A stretch of DNA of 64,000 nt from Calliopum simillimum (lineage: Eukaryota > Arthropoda > Insecta > Diptera > Lauxaniidae). Shown here piece by piece: positions 32,459-44,233 of this stretch; within the stretch, counting starts at the first letter, position 1, and each line of letters starts with the position of its first letter. The translations under genes and the position numbers were made by a program. The notes below the pieces were generated by a model. That model searched no databases, had not been told where the DNA came from, and worked only from the letters and a program-made list of their open reading frames with translations. Location: assembly GCA_951812925.1 (NCBI GenBank), contig OX638368.1:120551309-120615308 (forward strand), written 5' to 3'.

Positions 32459-33723
32459 TTTGAACACTGTAAACGTTTTAATTTCAGGTGGTTTTTATTT
32501 TATTAATTAAAAAAAATACGCTTGACATATAAATATAAAACTTTGCATATGTATTAATTGAAGTTAGTACTACATGCAAAAATTTGTAGCATCCTTGGCA
32601 ACTTTTTTTGTAGCCTTTATCTTCTTTTTGACCAAAGCCCAGAATTTTTCAATTGACCAGATTTCTGGACAGTTTGCATGACTTACTTCACGAGGCACCA
32701 AAATCACATTATTTCTTTAGTACCCCTGCAAGGCTATTTTACTATAATGACAAGATGCTAAGTCTGGCCAAAGGAAAGTGGAAACTTCATGCTTTCGTGG
32801 GAAAGGCTAAAGTCTTTTTTCCAAGCATTCCTTAATATAGAATTCGGAGTTTAATGTTCCAGTGGTTAAAAAAGAATTGCTCCTTTTGCCACAACTGCAG
32901 TTTGCTTGCCAAACCAAAAACTTACGAGGAAATTTCGACTGCTTTTTTGACTTAAGCTTTTCGCCCACTTTCCCCCGCGTGTCTACAGTGTAAAATTTTT
33001 GGCCAGGAAGCAGCGCAAAATCGGCTAAAACATACGTTTCGTCGTCCATGATGCAGCATTCAAAATTTTGGGAAAAAAATAATTTTTAATTTTATGCCGT
33101 GCTGTTTTTGCTTTCGTGTTCTTCATAGCATTTCTGTCAGAAACTTTTTGTACCTTAAACGTCTTCAAACAAACCTCCTTTTTGGCCTTGCGAACTAAAA
33201 ACTCGGAACACTTAACCTTCTGTGCCAGTTTTCTGCATGAAATGTTGGGTTTCTCTTTAAAATTGTGACGAAGTTCTTCGTTTTGTTTTGGTCGCGAATG
33301 CCTTTTTCTTTCGCGGAACCTGGCTTTCGAAAGACATCCAAGTCTTCCTTAAATTTTTTAAAAACTCTTGATACCAATTTCACATCAATTTTGCTATTCC
33401 GAGCAATTCTATTAGTAGTTTACCGCGGGTGGTCTTCAAAAATTTTTATTATGGACTTTCGAACTTATAGCTCGTTTACCATTTTGAAGTAAATATGACT
33501 GACTAGGGACCAAATTTGAAAACCATAGTTTGGGTACATTCGATTCAAAGCCTACTGCGAAAAAAAAATTTTAAATTGATTAATTTGAAAACAAGTTATT
33601 GGATAAAATGTATCGGACAATTTTGTCGAACGCAGTCCTTATACAAAGTTTTATATTTATATGTCAAGCCAATTTTTCTTAATTAAAAAAATATAAACCA
33701 CCTGAAACGTTTACAGTGTTCAA
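32459..33723 (-). mobile_element. DD37E Tc1-like element nested in the hAT element
   Basis: Inverted ends of ~80 bp: TTGAACACTGTAAACG... with CTTGACATATAAATATAAAA inside on the left, and the mirror TTTATATTTATATGTCAAG... ...CGTTTACAGTGTTCAA on the right. A decayed transposase is encoded on the minus strand. The exact border and TA duplication are unclear because the inverted repeat extends past TA. Confidence 0.82.
32590..33390 (-). pseudogene. Tc1-like transposase (DD37E, ITmD37E-like), broken
   Basis: Read on the minus strand: an N-terminal part with RKPGSAKEKGIRDQNKTKNF and KRNPTFHAENWHRRLSV (the HTH region). Next comes MDDETYVLADFALLPGQKFY with the first catalytic Asp, then KFPRKFLVWQANCSCGKRS. 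FLWPDLASCHYSK holds the second Asp, and CPEIWSIEKFWALVKKK holds the Glu. Counting from the second Asp to the Glu gives 37 residues, hence DD37E. Stops (after ECLEKRL, and inside the DD37E spacer) and frame changes make it non-functional, but all three catalytic residues can still be read. Confidence 0.82.
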
Positions 33724-34426
33724 ACCCCTTAACCAGCTTATTGATATCATATGAAGGTTGTAAACACAATAAAACAATCAAAATAGTTTTTTTTCTGACA
33801 AATATTTTTTTTGACTTTACAAAATTAACAGTATAGTAATTTATAAAATAATCTTTCGACATCTCTTTTAAATATTACAACGACGTTCATCTTTTAAAAA
33901 CTTTTCACATAAAACAACATCTCGATTTGTCACTAATTAAAAAAACGTTCTTTTTTTATCAAGAAAACCGACCAAATGAGTTTTGCAAAACGGCGAAGTA
34001 TCAAATGGTTTTGTGACGTTTAAAACAACAACAACAGTTTCATGCAGCTTAACTCAAGTGTGTTGAAGCCTTTTTCGTTGCGATCGAGCATTGGGAATTC
34101 TAATTTTGTTATTTATTTGTTGTTGTCAAAGCATGCTTGGACTTAAATTTGCCAAATTTTGTGAGCTAGTTCTTTTAATCAGCCGATTAAATATTTTAGC
34201 GCTTAGATTTTCGTGGGTGCCCCTGCTCGTCGGGGGCCCTAGGCCATGGCCTAGTCTGGCCTAATGGCTAATCCAGCACTGCCTCAAATAAATGTTTTTT
34301 GAATGTATATATACAAAACAAAAACGAAAAACCCAAACTTTTGGCTAGAAACCGCGATTTTTGGTGATTTTTGCGAAAATTAGCGTTTTTCGTTTTTTTG
34401 TCGGCATGGGGGGCTTAAATTAAAAC

Positions 34427-34973
34427 TATTAAGGGTGTAACATTTCTTCTGGCCAAACATAAAATACCCTACACTGCAGTATCTTGAAAATTTTGCTTAT
34501 ATGGGAGGTGTCACGCCCTTTTTTCCGATTTCACCCAGTTTTTCTTTAGTTCGATTATACCAAAAAACGCTTTCAGTATAGCGTTTTTTGAAGCTTTTGC
34601 TTATATAGGATTTGCCACGCCCTCTTGGCTGAATTCGCCCAGTTTTAGCTCAGAGGTTGCGCTTACAATTCGTAGTATTTAAGTATGTGTATTTTGGTTT
34701 AATTTTCGTTCAAAATACTCCTAAAGTTACATTTTGAATATATTTTTTGTATGGGCGGTAGGTGTGTGCGTTGACCGATTTCGACGGAGGTAGTGTACCA
34801 AATTTCATTGAATTATCTTGCTCAGTTTACCCTAAAATTGTATACATGACTATATCGACTCAGGAAGTTACGCTGATCAAGAACATATATACTTTTCTAT
34901 ACCTGCCACACCTATTTCTTTGTGTTACAAACGTAAAGACAAAGTGAATATACCCTGGATGGCGGGTATAAAA
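34427..34973 (-). mobile_element. HINE/DINE-like element, copy G (reverse)
   Basis: The reverse strand begins at TATACCCGCC..GGGTATATTCACTTTG and goes through GAAAAGTATATATGTTCTTGATCAGCG. It shows two central-type units (GGGCGTG/AGGGCGTGGCA cores) and TGTAGGGTATTTTATGTTTGGCC, ending in a degraded terminus (ATAG in place of CTAG). The TCTGTCTGG microsatellite has largely gone. Confidence 0.78.
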
Positions 34974-35390
34974 ACAAACAAATTTTACTTGAGAATATTT
35001 GGAAACGTGTCTCAAAACATATCTACTACTTCTAAAATGTGTACTCTCCTGTAAATCATCAGAAATCTCGATTTTCCCGAAATTTTCAGGTAAAACGACC
35101 TCCTGATAACCCCTCATGTCGAGATTTTCTTGTTCACTTATTGGGAATTTCATTTTACACGTCTAGGAATATATGCCTCCACAGTTGGTTACAGAATATG
35201 AAAAAAAAAAAAATAAATGTTGTGAAAACCTGCGTCATATAAGGGAACATTATTTTCGGATATGCCCATTTGTAGACAAATGTGGAGAAGGTGCGTAGAT
35301 TCTGCCAGAATTTTTTTTTTTTTTTTTTCATTTTATGTGGTTTTCCTGAATTTTATTTTTCGTAACTTTTGAAATAGAAGTGGAAATACT
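34974..35390. other. Non-coding stretch
   Basis: AT-rich with A and T runs near 35200 and 35312-35330. No gene recognised. Confidence 0.4.
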
Positions 35391-35710
35391 AATAGAACGG
35401 ATGGACAAACACGGACATTTGACTTTTTCTCATATTTAATAAAGAATCGCATCCACTACAGTTTTTGGTTTAAGTTTTTCTGTGGGTTATTGTGGCTTGG
35501 TTCCAAATATTATTTTTCTTGTTTCTTTTAAAATACATAGATGTGGACATACAAATAAAACAGATGGACAAATACGAACATTTGTCATTTTCTCATTTAC
35601 ATTAAGCGAAATATAGGCAAATGTAAATATGGCTGGACATACATGGTTTTTTTTAACAAAAATGGACATGCTAATAGAACGGTTGGACAAACTTGGCCAT
35701 TTATCTTTTA
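35391..35710 (+). repeat. Degenerate repeat with GGACAAACA motif, three units
   Basis: AATAGAACGGATGGACAAAC (35391), AATAAAACAGATGGACAAAT (35553) and AATAGAACGGTTGGACAAAC (35673) are each followed by a variant of ACGGACATTTG and ATTTTCTCAT-like text. Spacings are 162 and 120. Similar text occurs near 24533, 24768, 30700 (reverse) and 32040-32225 (reverse). Family unknown. Confidence 0.6.
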
Positions 35711-38700
35711 AATGCTTGCTTTAAGATGAAAATTTTGGTGTGAACTTTCAACATCATTAGTGGAAAAAGTAGCACCGCAGAAACTCCATCAAAAAGATGA
35801 ATGTTATTTGCGAAGCATTGCTTAAGTGCAAATGTTGCCCTTCAGAGTAATCTGGGGCTGGCTCTGTTTTGGTCTAATGATGTTTTTCTGAAAAAATCTG
35901 TTGTTTAGTGATAGGAACGATCAAGCTAAGAAGTTGCAAATGCAATTGCAGCTATCTTTTTTTGACAAGAAGTATCTCCGTAAATCCTTAAATACTATAA
36001 CAAATAAGTTAGATAATACCGCCAAATAAATACTAATACTGATAATTTCGACAAAAATACTTGGGACAGCGCATACAAGAGAAAAAAATACTTGATAGTT
36101 TAATATACGAATAATTCACACCAGGAAAGACGAGTAGTTTTGGGAAAAAAGTTTCGGCGACAGCACTCACTGTGTACAAAGTGCTTAACTCTAAAGCTTT
36201 TTTTATGCGAAGAACGTACTTTTTAAAATAAAATTTACAATAAAAGTTCAACACGTGACTGACAAGCAACAAACCTCGCTGCAGATATGTATTTCTACTG
36301 AAGTGTCAAGAACAACATGCAACTTTGGGAAACTTTAAGCAACCGGCGCATCTTTAGGAATGCAACACGAAATGCAAAAGAGGTACGCGACCAAAAACTC
36401 TACAGCATTAAGGCAAAGTAGCTACGAAATATGTGGCATGCAGCACAATATGCAGTGAACAGTGAAATATGAACGAATTAGAAATTCAATTTCATGGAAT
36501 AATTTTCGACACTTCCGAGGCATGTATCTATCGGTAGGGAGCAAAAAAAAAAAAAAAAACGTGCTACTGCAACACCTTAAGAAGCTTAAACGCTACGCAT
36601 ATGAACTCTTAAATTGAGAGTCAATTTAAGCAATTTAATGGTGCAAGCGTGAACAGAAAAGAAAGAAAACACTTTTTTTTTTTTCAATGCACAACAACAT
36701 TGAAGTGAAAGCATGATTTTTATGAACACCGATTGAATATATCACGATTATTGGTACACATGTACCAGTATGTAGCAAATTTTATGATTTGATTTTAAGG
36801 TAAACTGGAGCAAGTTTATTACCAAAACTACCAATTAAGTGCTATCAATTTAGAAAAAGAAGTAGAGCAACATGATTGGAATTTCACCTGCTAGAAAAGA
36901 AGTGCATAGATATTTAAAATGCTGAGTGAATTTTAGTCCAGCGTTTGCAATTTTCAAGTTATTTGCTGTCGTTTCATTAAGCATGCAAAGTGTAAGATCA
37001 CATTTTTGCGATATACGAGAAGCTACATAAATGTGAATTTTAAGCGTTTTGTTTGTTTTTTATCTCAGATAATGAATCTTTGTGTGTGCACTCTTTTTAA
37101 CCCATATTCACATCGTATGAGCACTTACAGCAAGAAGGCTGTCAGGCGGGGTAATTATGGGTTGCTTACAAAGTGTGTGTTTTATGCAAAGCTTCTTTTT
37201 TAAATTTGCAATTGAACCAGTTCTTTGCATTAATTACATGCAGCGTAATTTGTATTGTGGAATTTGCATCAGAAGGAAAACAAACTTTCAGAAATTTAAA
37301 TTTCAAAAATATCTATTCTTTCCTATGTTGCAGTTAGTAAAGTTTTTGAGTTATTTTTAGAAGTTTTGCATTGCCAATTTTCGACTCCATTTATATCTGC
37401 TCCGCTCATGGGTTATATTGATTTTATTTTTTCGAGTGAAAGTCGAAGAAGCGCGCTTGGTAGATGTCTTTTTGTATATATATGTATTAGTTTCATCCGG
37501 ATAATTTTGTTTCTAAATAATTTTACCGTCGTGCGTTGTGAGAAGCTCACTTAATTTTTTTTTTAATTCTGAACCCTAAAGCTTCATAATATTATCAGAT
37601 ATTCGCATGTAAATATATACACCATTTGGTATCGCGCAAATTGTGCGCTTGTTTTCCAACAACATTTGGTACCTTCAAAATTTATGATATCATTTTAATA
37701 TTACTTATGAAATATGCACTTTTATCACTTTTGGTGTTGTAGTCATATCCGTTGTACATTTTTATAAAATTCGAAAAACGCAAAACAAGAAATATTTGTA
37801 TGTACCTACGTGTGAAGACTAGACAGTGCCAAAAAAAAAAAAAAAAAAAAAATTAAATTTGAACTTACTATGAACTCTTTATTCTAGATTCTATTATTAA
37901 TTCTAAACAGATTGGTGCATATTCATAGTCTTATTTGGCATCAGATAAAATCAGAACTATGTTTTAGCAATAACTAAGTCATTCATAACACAGTGCAACA
38001 GAAAAATTGGGGACAAGACTTGGCTGTACTGGGACGATAGCCCTACTATAGCTGAGTAAAACCCCCGATGGGTTTTGCAAACTTAGATGCATAACGGTTT
38101 TTATCGACCCGCAAAGTTTTTGTCAGAGGCTCCTCAGTTTCCAATCATTAGCTCGTGTAATATTTCAGGAACCGGTTTTTTTAATTACTAAAATTGTAGC
38201 TAAATGTCCATCAAGTAACTTTTCTTAACAAACTATGTCAAAAAATTTCATACAGTGGGTGTTTTGATTTAACATGCTCGGCCTTTTTTAGTTTTTCGAC
38301 CATAACTCACAAAATATAAATTTTTCACAAAAACTTTGTTTCGTAAAATTGTTCTAGACTGTGAATTGTATGAATTTTCTAAACAGTCAAGCTGGAGTTC
38401 GGTCGTTAATTGAGAATTTTCGGCTGATGAACGTGCGCGGTCGGCAAAACGATTTTTTTACTTAATAGCGAGGCATCGTACGAAAAAAGTGTATAAGGCA
38501 TAAAATGCTTATAATTGTCTAAGGAATACATCCCAATTTTTTTAGAATTTTTTGAGACATTTTAAAATTTTTTAAAAATTAAAAAAAAATTTGTCTTCGA
38601 TTAATCGAACGATTTTTATTTTTTTAAAAAAAGCTGGCCAGAAGCCGTGCGACACTAAAATTTTGCCCTTTAACACCATTTTCATCTATGTAACAGTTGG

Positions 38701-38952
38701 GTGGAGAAAAAAAATATCGTCACATAGGGGGGAAAGGGGGATGTCAAAGGGAAAAATTTTTGCGAAAAAAAAAAAAATAAAAATTTTTCGATGACGGATT
38801 TGAAATCAGGAGGCGCCAATTAGTTTAAAAATATACTTTACTTAAAAAAAAAAATAACAATTTTCATAGCACGGCAGAAAATGGGTTAAGTGAAATTCAA
38901 CGCGATTTCGATATTTTAGAAGTCTTTGTAATTTTGGACGATGTTAATTTAA
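35711..38952. other. Long non-coding stretch
   Basis: AT-rich; poly(A) at 36542-36559 and 37832-37850. Frames at 36033-36272, 37006-37203, 37157-37360, 37366-37554 and 38591-38794 have neither splice borders nor recognisable domains. Nothing else is supported. Confidence 0.4.
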
Positions 38953-39651
38953 GGGGACATTCGCTTTTGTAATTGAAAAGAAAAACACTTTTTAAAAATT
39001 TTATTATGAAAAAACTAGTATAGTTATTGACAAAATTTCTTTTGGACATTGTTAAACACTGTTTGGGAAATATGAAAAAAATTTTTTTTTTTTATTTTTA
39101 GTTTTCCTTAGCTGCTGTAGAGGGCGCCATCCAAAAGTTACTTTTTAAACGGTAGGAAATATTTTAGACCTCCTGTAACAGATTTTTGAAAAATTCAAAA
39201 TGGATTTTATTCTTGAGACCCAAAACGATACAATAAGCCTTTAAAATTCATACTTTTTTATATTTTGAAGTTTTTGTATGAATATCTATGAAAAATGCGA
39301 AAAAATTGAGGGACTTAACCTCAAAAAATGCCCCGTGAAAAAAAGGGGGGCGTATTTTTTAAAACTTTCAGAGGTTTATTGTTTAGTATTTTTTATGAGT
39401 AATCGAATGCTTTTTGGTTTTTTAAAATCCGTCGAGCAGATTCGGAGAAAAATTTCCTACCAGTTTGAAAAGTATGACGCCCTCTACAGCAGCAAAGGGA
39501 AACTAAAAATAAAAAAAAAATTTTTTTCATATTTTTTGGACAATACTTAACAATGTTCAAAAGAAATTTTGTCAATAAATATAATAGTTTTTTCATAATA
39601 AAATTTTTAAAAAGTGTTTTTTTGTTTTCAATTACAAAAGCGAATGTCCCC
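38953..39651. mobile_element. Foldback element with TTAA flanks, 699 bp
   Basis: Inverted arms of ~200 bp: GGGGACATTCGCTTTTGTAA at the left, TTACAAAAGCGAATGTCCCC at the right. Arm similarity looks near 90% by eye, including CTGCTGTAGAGGGCG and its mirror. TTAA flanks both ends (38949-38952 and 39652-39655), which fits a piggyBac-type target. No transposase. The frames at 39278-39550, 39393-39677 and 39553-39819 are readings of these arms. Confidence 0.82.
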
Positions 39652-39919
39652 TTAAAAAGGAGGACTAAAATATACAAGAAACGTGTTGAGCATTTGACAT
39701 TTTGGAAATCAATGAAGCGAAAAGTAATGGGGGACTGCCCATTCCTTAAAGCTAATCACAGTTTCAAATCTGAATTTATTTTGTTACTTTCGACCACCTT
39801 GGATTTTTTTACTCCATGACTATATGTATTATTAGTACGATTTTTAAAATATTTTATAAGGCATCTTTCGGGAAAAGTTTTAAAAATGTATTCTATGTAG
39901 TTTTAACTAATCTCATAGT

Positions 39920-40340
39920 TAGCTTAGGTTAGGTTAGGTTAGATCCCGGAGTCGAACATGTTGTCATCATTAACTTAGGCCTCGAGAAAGGGCCCATTGT
40001 ATGCCCGATACTAATAGCTTTAGCAAAGAAAGTCTAAGAGAACCACTTGGATGTACATATATACTTCCATATAAATTTAAGACATACCTCAGTTAGAGGG
40101 TCAAGGGATTCCAAATTGAAATGACCAAAATTCTTTCTACGTCTAACGCAAGCGCGGGACATTCACAAAAGAAATGAAAGACTGTTTCTTTCATATCAGG
40201 GTCTTTACAACTTTACAAAGGTCGCTAATGTTTGAGAAATCTAAACGAGGTGCATGGATTCCCATGGCACAATGTCCAGTAATAGCATTAAGATTAAGAT
40301 CCGTACATTATGTTTCTCCATTGCTATTAAAAATTTAGTA
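39920..40340 (-). pseudogene. Non-LTR retrotransposon (LINE) 3' fragment
   Basis: On the minus strand, TGHCAMGIHAPRLDFSNISD is followed, after a frame change, by KDPDMKETVFHFFCECPALA. This TGHxxxGxHxxRL...CxxC...E.v.HFlCeCPAL pattern is the Zn-knuckle-like end of insect LINE ORF2 proteins, after the reverse transcriptase. It ends with a short (AACCT)n tail at 39922-39944, the 3' tail of the element. Reverse transcriptase proper is absent. Confidence 0.8.
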
Positions 40341-41635
40341 CGATTTATACTATAATATAAGATGACCAAATAGATCTAATATGATTGCAAGCTTGAAGAT
40401 TTGACTGTTTAGAATTAGCAAGCCGAATACATTTATTATCTCATAGTTCCACTAAAACAAAAATAATCGAACAAACAAACACAAAAATAGTCAAAATTGA
40501 CGTATTTTGCGTTGTATCAAGATATTCTATCTTAAACGTTAAGAAAACACGGTTTTTCTATTTTACTTCTTTGGTTCCGCAAAACTTTGGCAGACTAATT
40601 TCTGGAATTTTCATCATATATACATGCTATTATTTTGAGAAATATAACTAGGTACCCACATACAACATATCTTTACTGTACAAGTGAAAAGTACTAAGTC
40701 AGTTTTCCCGAGTTTTGAGTTATTTAGTATTTCTGGTCTAAAATATTATAGTCTTAATTTTGATAAGACCAATTTAGCCATAACTCTGTTAAAAAGTGGT
40801 TATTTTCATCATTAGAGTAAAAACAAACAGCATACAAAAGTACAAAATTTAATTTTTTGAACATCAAATATCTCAAAACTTTACAAACTAACTTAATACT
40901 GTATAGGGACGATATATGAAACTAAAATTTTATGTAGATACACCCAGAAAAAAAAATGTAAAAATTTTAATCGAACCGGTTATTACCTGAAAAACATTCT
41001 TCATGAATATAAAATTAGACCGCTGCTTCGATGATAAAAATCGAAAACTATTGATTGAAAGTTTGAACCTAGGCTTTTAATGGTAAAACTCTCTAACGCA
41101 GAGAAAATTATTAGACCGATGCATCATAATGACCGCATTCCTTGACATTTTTGAGAAACCCAATCTTTTTATATAAGTATCATAACTTTATCTATATATC
41201 TATATCGATTCTAGAAGAAGAGCCTTTTTTTGTAATCGCCACAGTCTAATATAGAGTCATCAATTTGTCAACCAGTTTAAACCGCAATTTCAATGTGAAG
41301 TTCATGTATCTACATACATTGCGATTGCCTAAGTGAAAATATAAATAGAATATTCTTTAAAAATTTTAAAATTCATTGAAAATATCAAATTTTTTATTGG
41401 TGTAGTATTTATCAATCTATAGAGACATACAATGAATGAATGATATATTCATATGATTATATAATGTCTCATATAACAACGTTTTAGAATATACAGCAAT
41501 TTATAATATTCTTTTTGTTTTTGTTTGGTATCTTTTTTGTGTTTTTTTCTATTTTTTTATTTTATTGTCACCAGACATTACAAATATGTTGAATGAATAT
41601 TGATTTGTTCGGCGTGAAATAAAAACTAGTAAGGG
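40341..41635. other. Non-coding stretch
   Basis: AT-rich. A B-box-like GGTTCAAACTTTC is present on the minus strand near 41060, without a credible tRNA. No gene. Confidence 0.4.
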
Positions 41636-42558
41636 TGTAAAGTTTGGCCTGGCCAAACATTAAATACCCTACACTGCAGTATTTTTAAAATTTTGCTCAT
41701 ATGGGAGGTGCTACGCCCACTTGTCCGAGTTCACCCAGTTTTTGTTCAGAGCTTGCATTTATAGATTTTAGTGTCTGAGTGAAAAACGTTTTCAGCATAG
41801 TGTTTTGACGTTTTTGCATATATAGGAGGTGCCACGCCCTCTAGTCCGAGTTCCTCTAGTTTTAGCTTAGAGCGTGCATTTATAGTCTGTAGTATTTGAG
41901 TGAAGTTTGGTTGGGTTATCTCAAAAAACTCTTTCAGTATAGCATTTTGAAGCTTTTGCTCATATGGGAGGTGCCACGCCCTCTTGTCCGATTTCACCCA
42001 ATTTTTGAGAGAGCTTTCATTTATGACCCTTAGTGTCTAAGTCAAATTTGGTTAGAATATCTCATAAAACGCTTTCAGTATAGCGTTTTGAAGCTTTTGC
42101 TTATATGGGAGGTGCCCCGCCCTCTTGTCCGAATTTGCTCAGTTTTTCTCAAAGCTTGCTCTTACAATTCTTAGTATTTATGCGTATTTTGGGTGAATTG
42201 TCGTGAAAAATACTCCTAAAATTGCATTTTGAATATATTTTTTGTATGGGCGGTAGGCGTGTCCGTTGACCGATTTCGCTCATTTTCAATCCCCCGAGCT
42301 AACTTTGATGACAGAGGCAGTGTACCAAATTTCATTGAAATATCTTGCTCAGTTTTCCCAAAAAGTGTATTTCAACACACAGCCAGCCACCCAGCCAGCC
42401 ACTCAGCCAGCCAGCCAGCCAGACAGACGGACATGGCTATATCGACTCAGGAGGTGACGCTGATCAAGAATATATATACTTTTCTATATCTGCCACGCCT
42501 CCTTCTCTGCGCTACAAACGGAAGGACAAAGTGAATATACCCTGGGTGTAGGGTATAA
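41636..42558 (-). mobile_element. HINE/DINE-like element, copy H (reverse, most central units)
   Basis: Read in reverse: TTATACCCTACACCCAGGG start, the TATATATTCTTGATCAGCG block, a microsatellite of CTGGCTGGCTGAGTGGCTGG type (42380-42425), AACGGACACGCCTACCGCC, and four central units. Plus-strand GGGAGGTGCCACGCC-type cores lie at 41703, 41824, 41966 and 42107 (spacings 121, 142, 141). It ends in ATTTAATGTTTGGCC, the hairpin, and CTAG at 41636-41639. The frames at 41746-41997 and 42229-42551 are readings of the repeat. Confidence 0.88.
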
Positions 42559-42927
42559 TAAAAATTATACTATGACACTCATATGTTTGTATGTATATAC
42601 TTATGTAAATATGTACGAATATACTATACTCGTATAGTCAAATTGATACCAAAAACATGCTTTTGTATAGACGAGAGCATGCAGTGTTAAATTTAACAGC
42701 TGTTAAACAGTATTTTTTGATTGAAATATTTTATATGAATGTATGTAGTTCATTTGGTGCGAGTTTTATTTTTCCCCAATATCTGGTGTCACTTTTGTTA
42801 AGCGTTTATTGAGCGACAATTTGAAATGGTGATCGGATTACTTAATTGTTCTCATGTATGGTTTTACATTTTTCTCTAATAAAAATGAAAGCAGTGGTAT
42901 ATTTTCTTTCTATTTTTTAATGTTTTT
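42559..42927. other. Spacer between two opposed HINE copies
   Basis: AT-rich, no recognised content. It separates copies H (reverse) and I (forward), which together form a large imperfect inverted repeat. Confidence 0.45.
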
Positions 42928-43576
42928 TTATACCATGTCCGTCTGTCTGGCTGGGTGGCTGGGTGGCTGGCTGGCTGGGTGGCTGGCTGTGTGTTGAAAT
43001 ACACTTTTTGGGAAAACTGAGCAAGATAATTCAATGAAATTCGGTACACTGCCTCCGTCGTCAAAGTTAGCTCGGGGGATTGAAAATGAGCAAAATCGAT
43101 CAACGGACACGCCTACCGCCCAAACAAAAAATGTATTCAAAATGCAGTTTTAGGAGTATTTTTCACGACAATGCAACCAAAATATACATAAATACTACAA
43201 TTTGTAAGCGCAAGTTCTGAAAAAAGACTAGGCGAATTCGGACAGGAGGGCGTGGCACCTTCCATATAACCAAATGCATTAAAACGCTACACCAAGAATT
43301 ACAAATGAAAGCTCTCAACAAAAATTAGTTGAAATCGGACAAGGGGGTGTGGCACCCATATAAGCAAATGTTTCAAAATGCCATACTGAAAGAGTTTTTT
43401 GAGATAATCCAACCAAATTTCACTCAGACACTAAGAACTATAAATGCAAGCTCTGAGCAAAAGCTGGGTGATCTCGGACAAGAGGGCGTGGCACATCCCA
43501 TATGAGCAAAATTTCAAAAATACTGCAGTGTAGGGTATTTAATGTTTGGCCAGGCCAAAGGTTACACCCTTACTAG
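42928..43576 (+). mobile_element. HINE/DINE-like element, copy I
   Basis: Starts at TTTATACCATGTCCGTCTGT, lacking the first ~130 bases of complete copies. It has a CTGGCTGGGTGGCTGGCTGG microsatellite (42947-42990), AACGGACACGCCTACCGCC, about three central units (GGGCGTGGCACCTTCCATAT and others), TGTAGGGTATTTAATG, the TTTGGCCAGGCCAAA stem-loop, and CTAG at 43573-43576. Confidence 0.88.
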
Positions 43577-44233
43577 TTTTTTATTAATTTCATTTAATCA
43601 TTTTTGTCGGAACTTAAATTTTGTATCGTTATTTTTTACTCCTCAGAAATCAAATATTGTTTTTGTGACTAATATGAATTATAAATTTTTCCATAAACCT
43701 TCAAAGCTCTAGAAAGTTGGTTGTTTTGATAAAATATTCATATAAGAGCAATTATCTTAAAACGTTTGCGGTACAATCAAACTTCTACGGATATTCAAGT
43801 TCCAAAAAGTATAAAAAAGATTATTTTGGAAGGAAATTTATAAAAAAAAAAACAACAATTTGTCTATATTTAAATATACGTATGTCACAATGCATTAAAA
43901 TTAGCTATAATAATAAAAAAAAATTAAACAACAAAATGCAATTTCATCACTTCATCAGTAGCAGCAATCGACAGTGTAATGAAGTGTTAAAAACTAACAA
44001 CAATTAACTAAGACCCACCAACATTTGTTTCAATTCTAAACAACAGAAATACAATTTGTGTCAGTTTACAATGTAACAAAAACAAATACTTTTTTGCTTG
44101 AAAGCAAAGTAATCACTCAGTGATAAGTTAAAAGTTGTACAGCGCAATCCATCAACGTTACATAGAAAATATTCAACAATACGTATGATGCATCTTAAAA
44201 CAAACACTTCAGTTACTTACAACCGCTAACGCA
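43577..44233 (+). other. Non-repetitive stretch, A/C-rich at its end (UTR-like)
   Basis: From ~43860 the plus strand turns rich in CAA/AAC (ACAACAAAATGC, CTAACAACAATTAAC, CCACCAACATTTG), as dipteran 5' UTRs often are. No repeat match in the window. It stands directly before the short signal-peptide-like frame at 44234. UTR status is inferred from composition only. Confidence 0.3.

Larger units (their letters stand above)
32348..34281. mobile_element. hAT element (non-autonomous), 1934 bp with nested transposon
   Basis: Begins CAGTGCCGGATTA and ends TAATCCAGCACTG, a CAGTG-type hAT terminus. The adjoining GGGGGCCCTAGGCC is mirrored at 34225-34245. Perfect 8-bp target duplication CCTCAAAT at 32340-32347 and 34282-34289. 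After removing the Tc1-like insert (32459-33723), about 670 bp remain with no transposase frame. Confidence 0.92.

Noticed and set aside
39922..39944. (TTAGG)n, the ancestral insect telomere repeat
   Set aside because: Only about four units, directly at the 3' end of an antisense LINE fragment, so it is the retrotransposon's simple-repeat tail. Higher flies lack TTAGG telomeres in any case.
42229..42551. Frames rich in Gln-Pro-Ala-Ser at 42229-42551 and 42876-43140 as proteins
   Set aside because: They translate the CAGCC/CTGGC microsatellite of the HINE-like elements on either strand.
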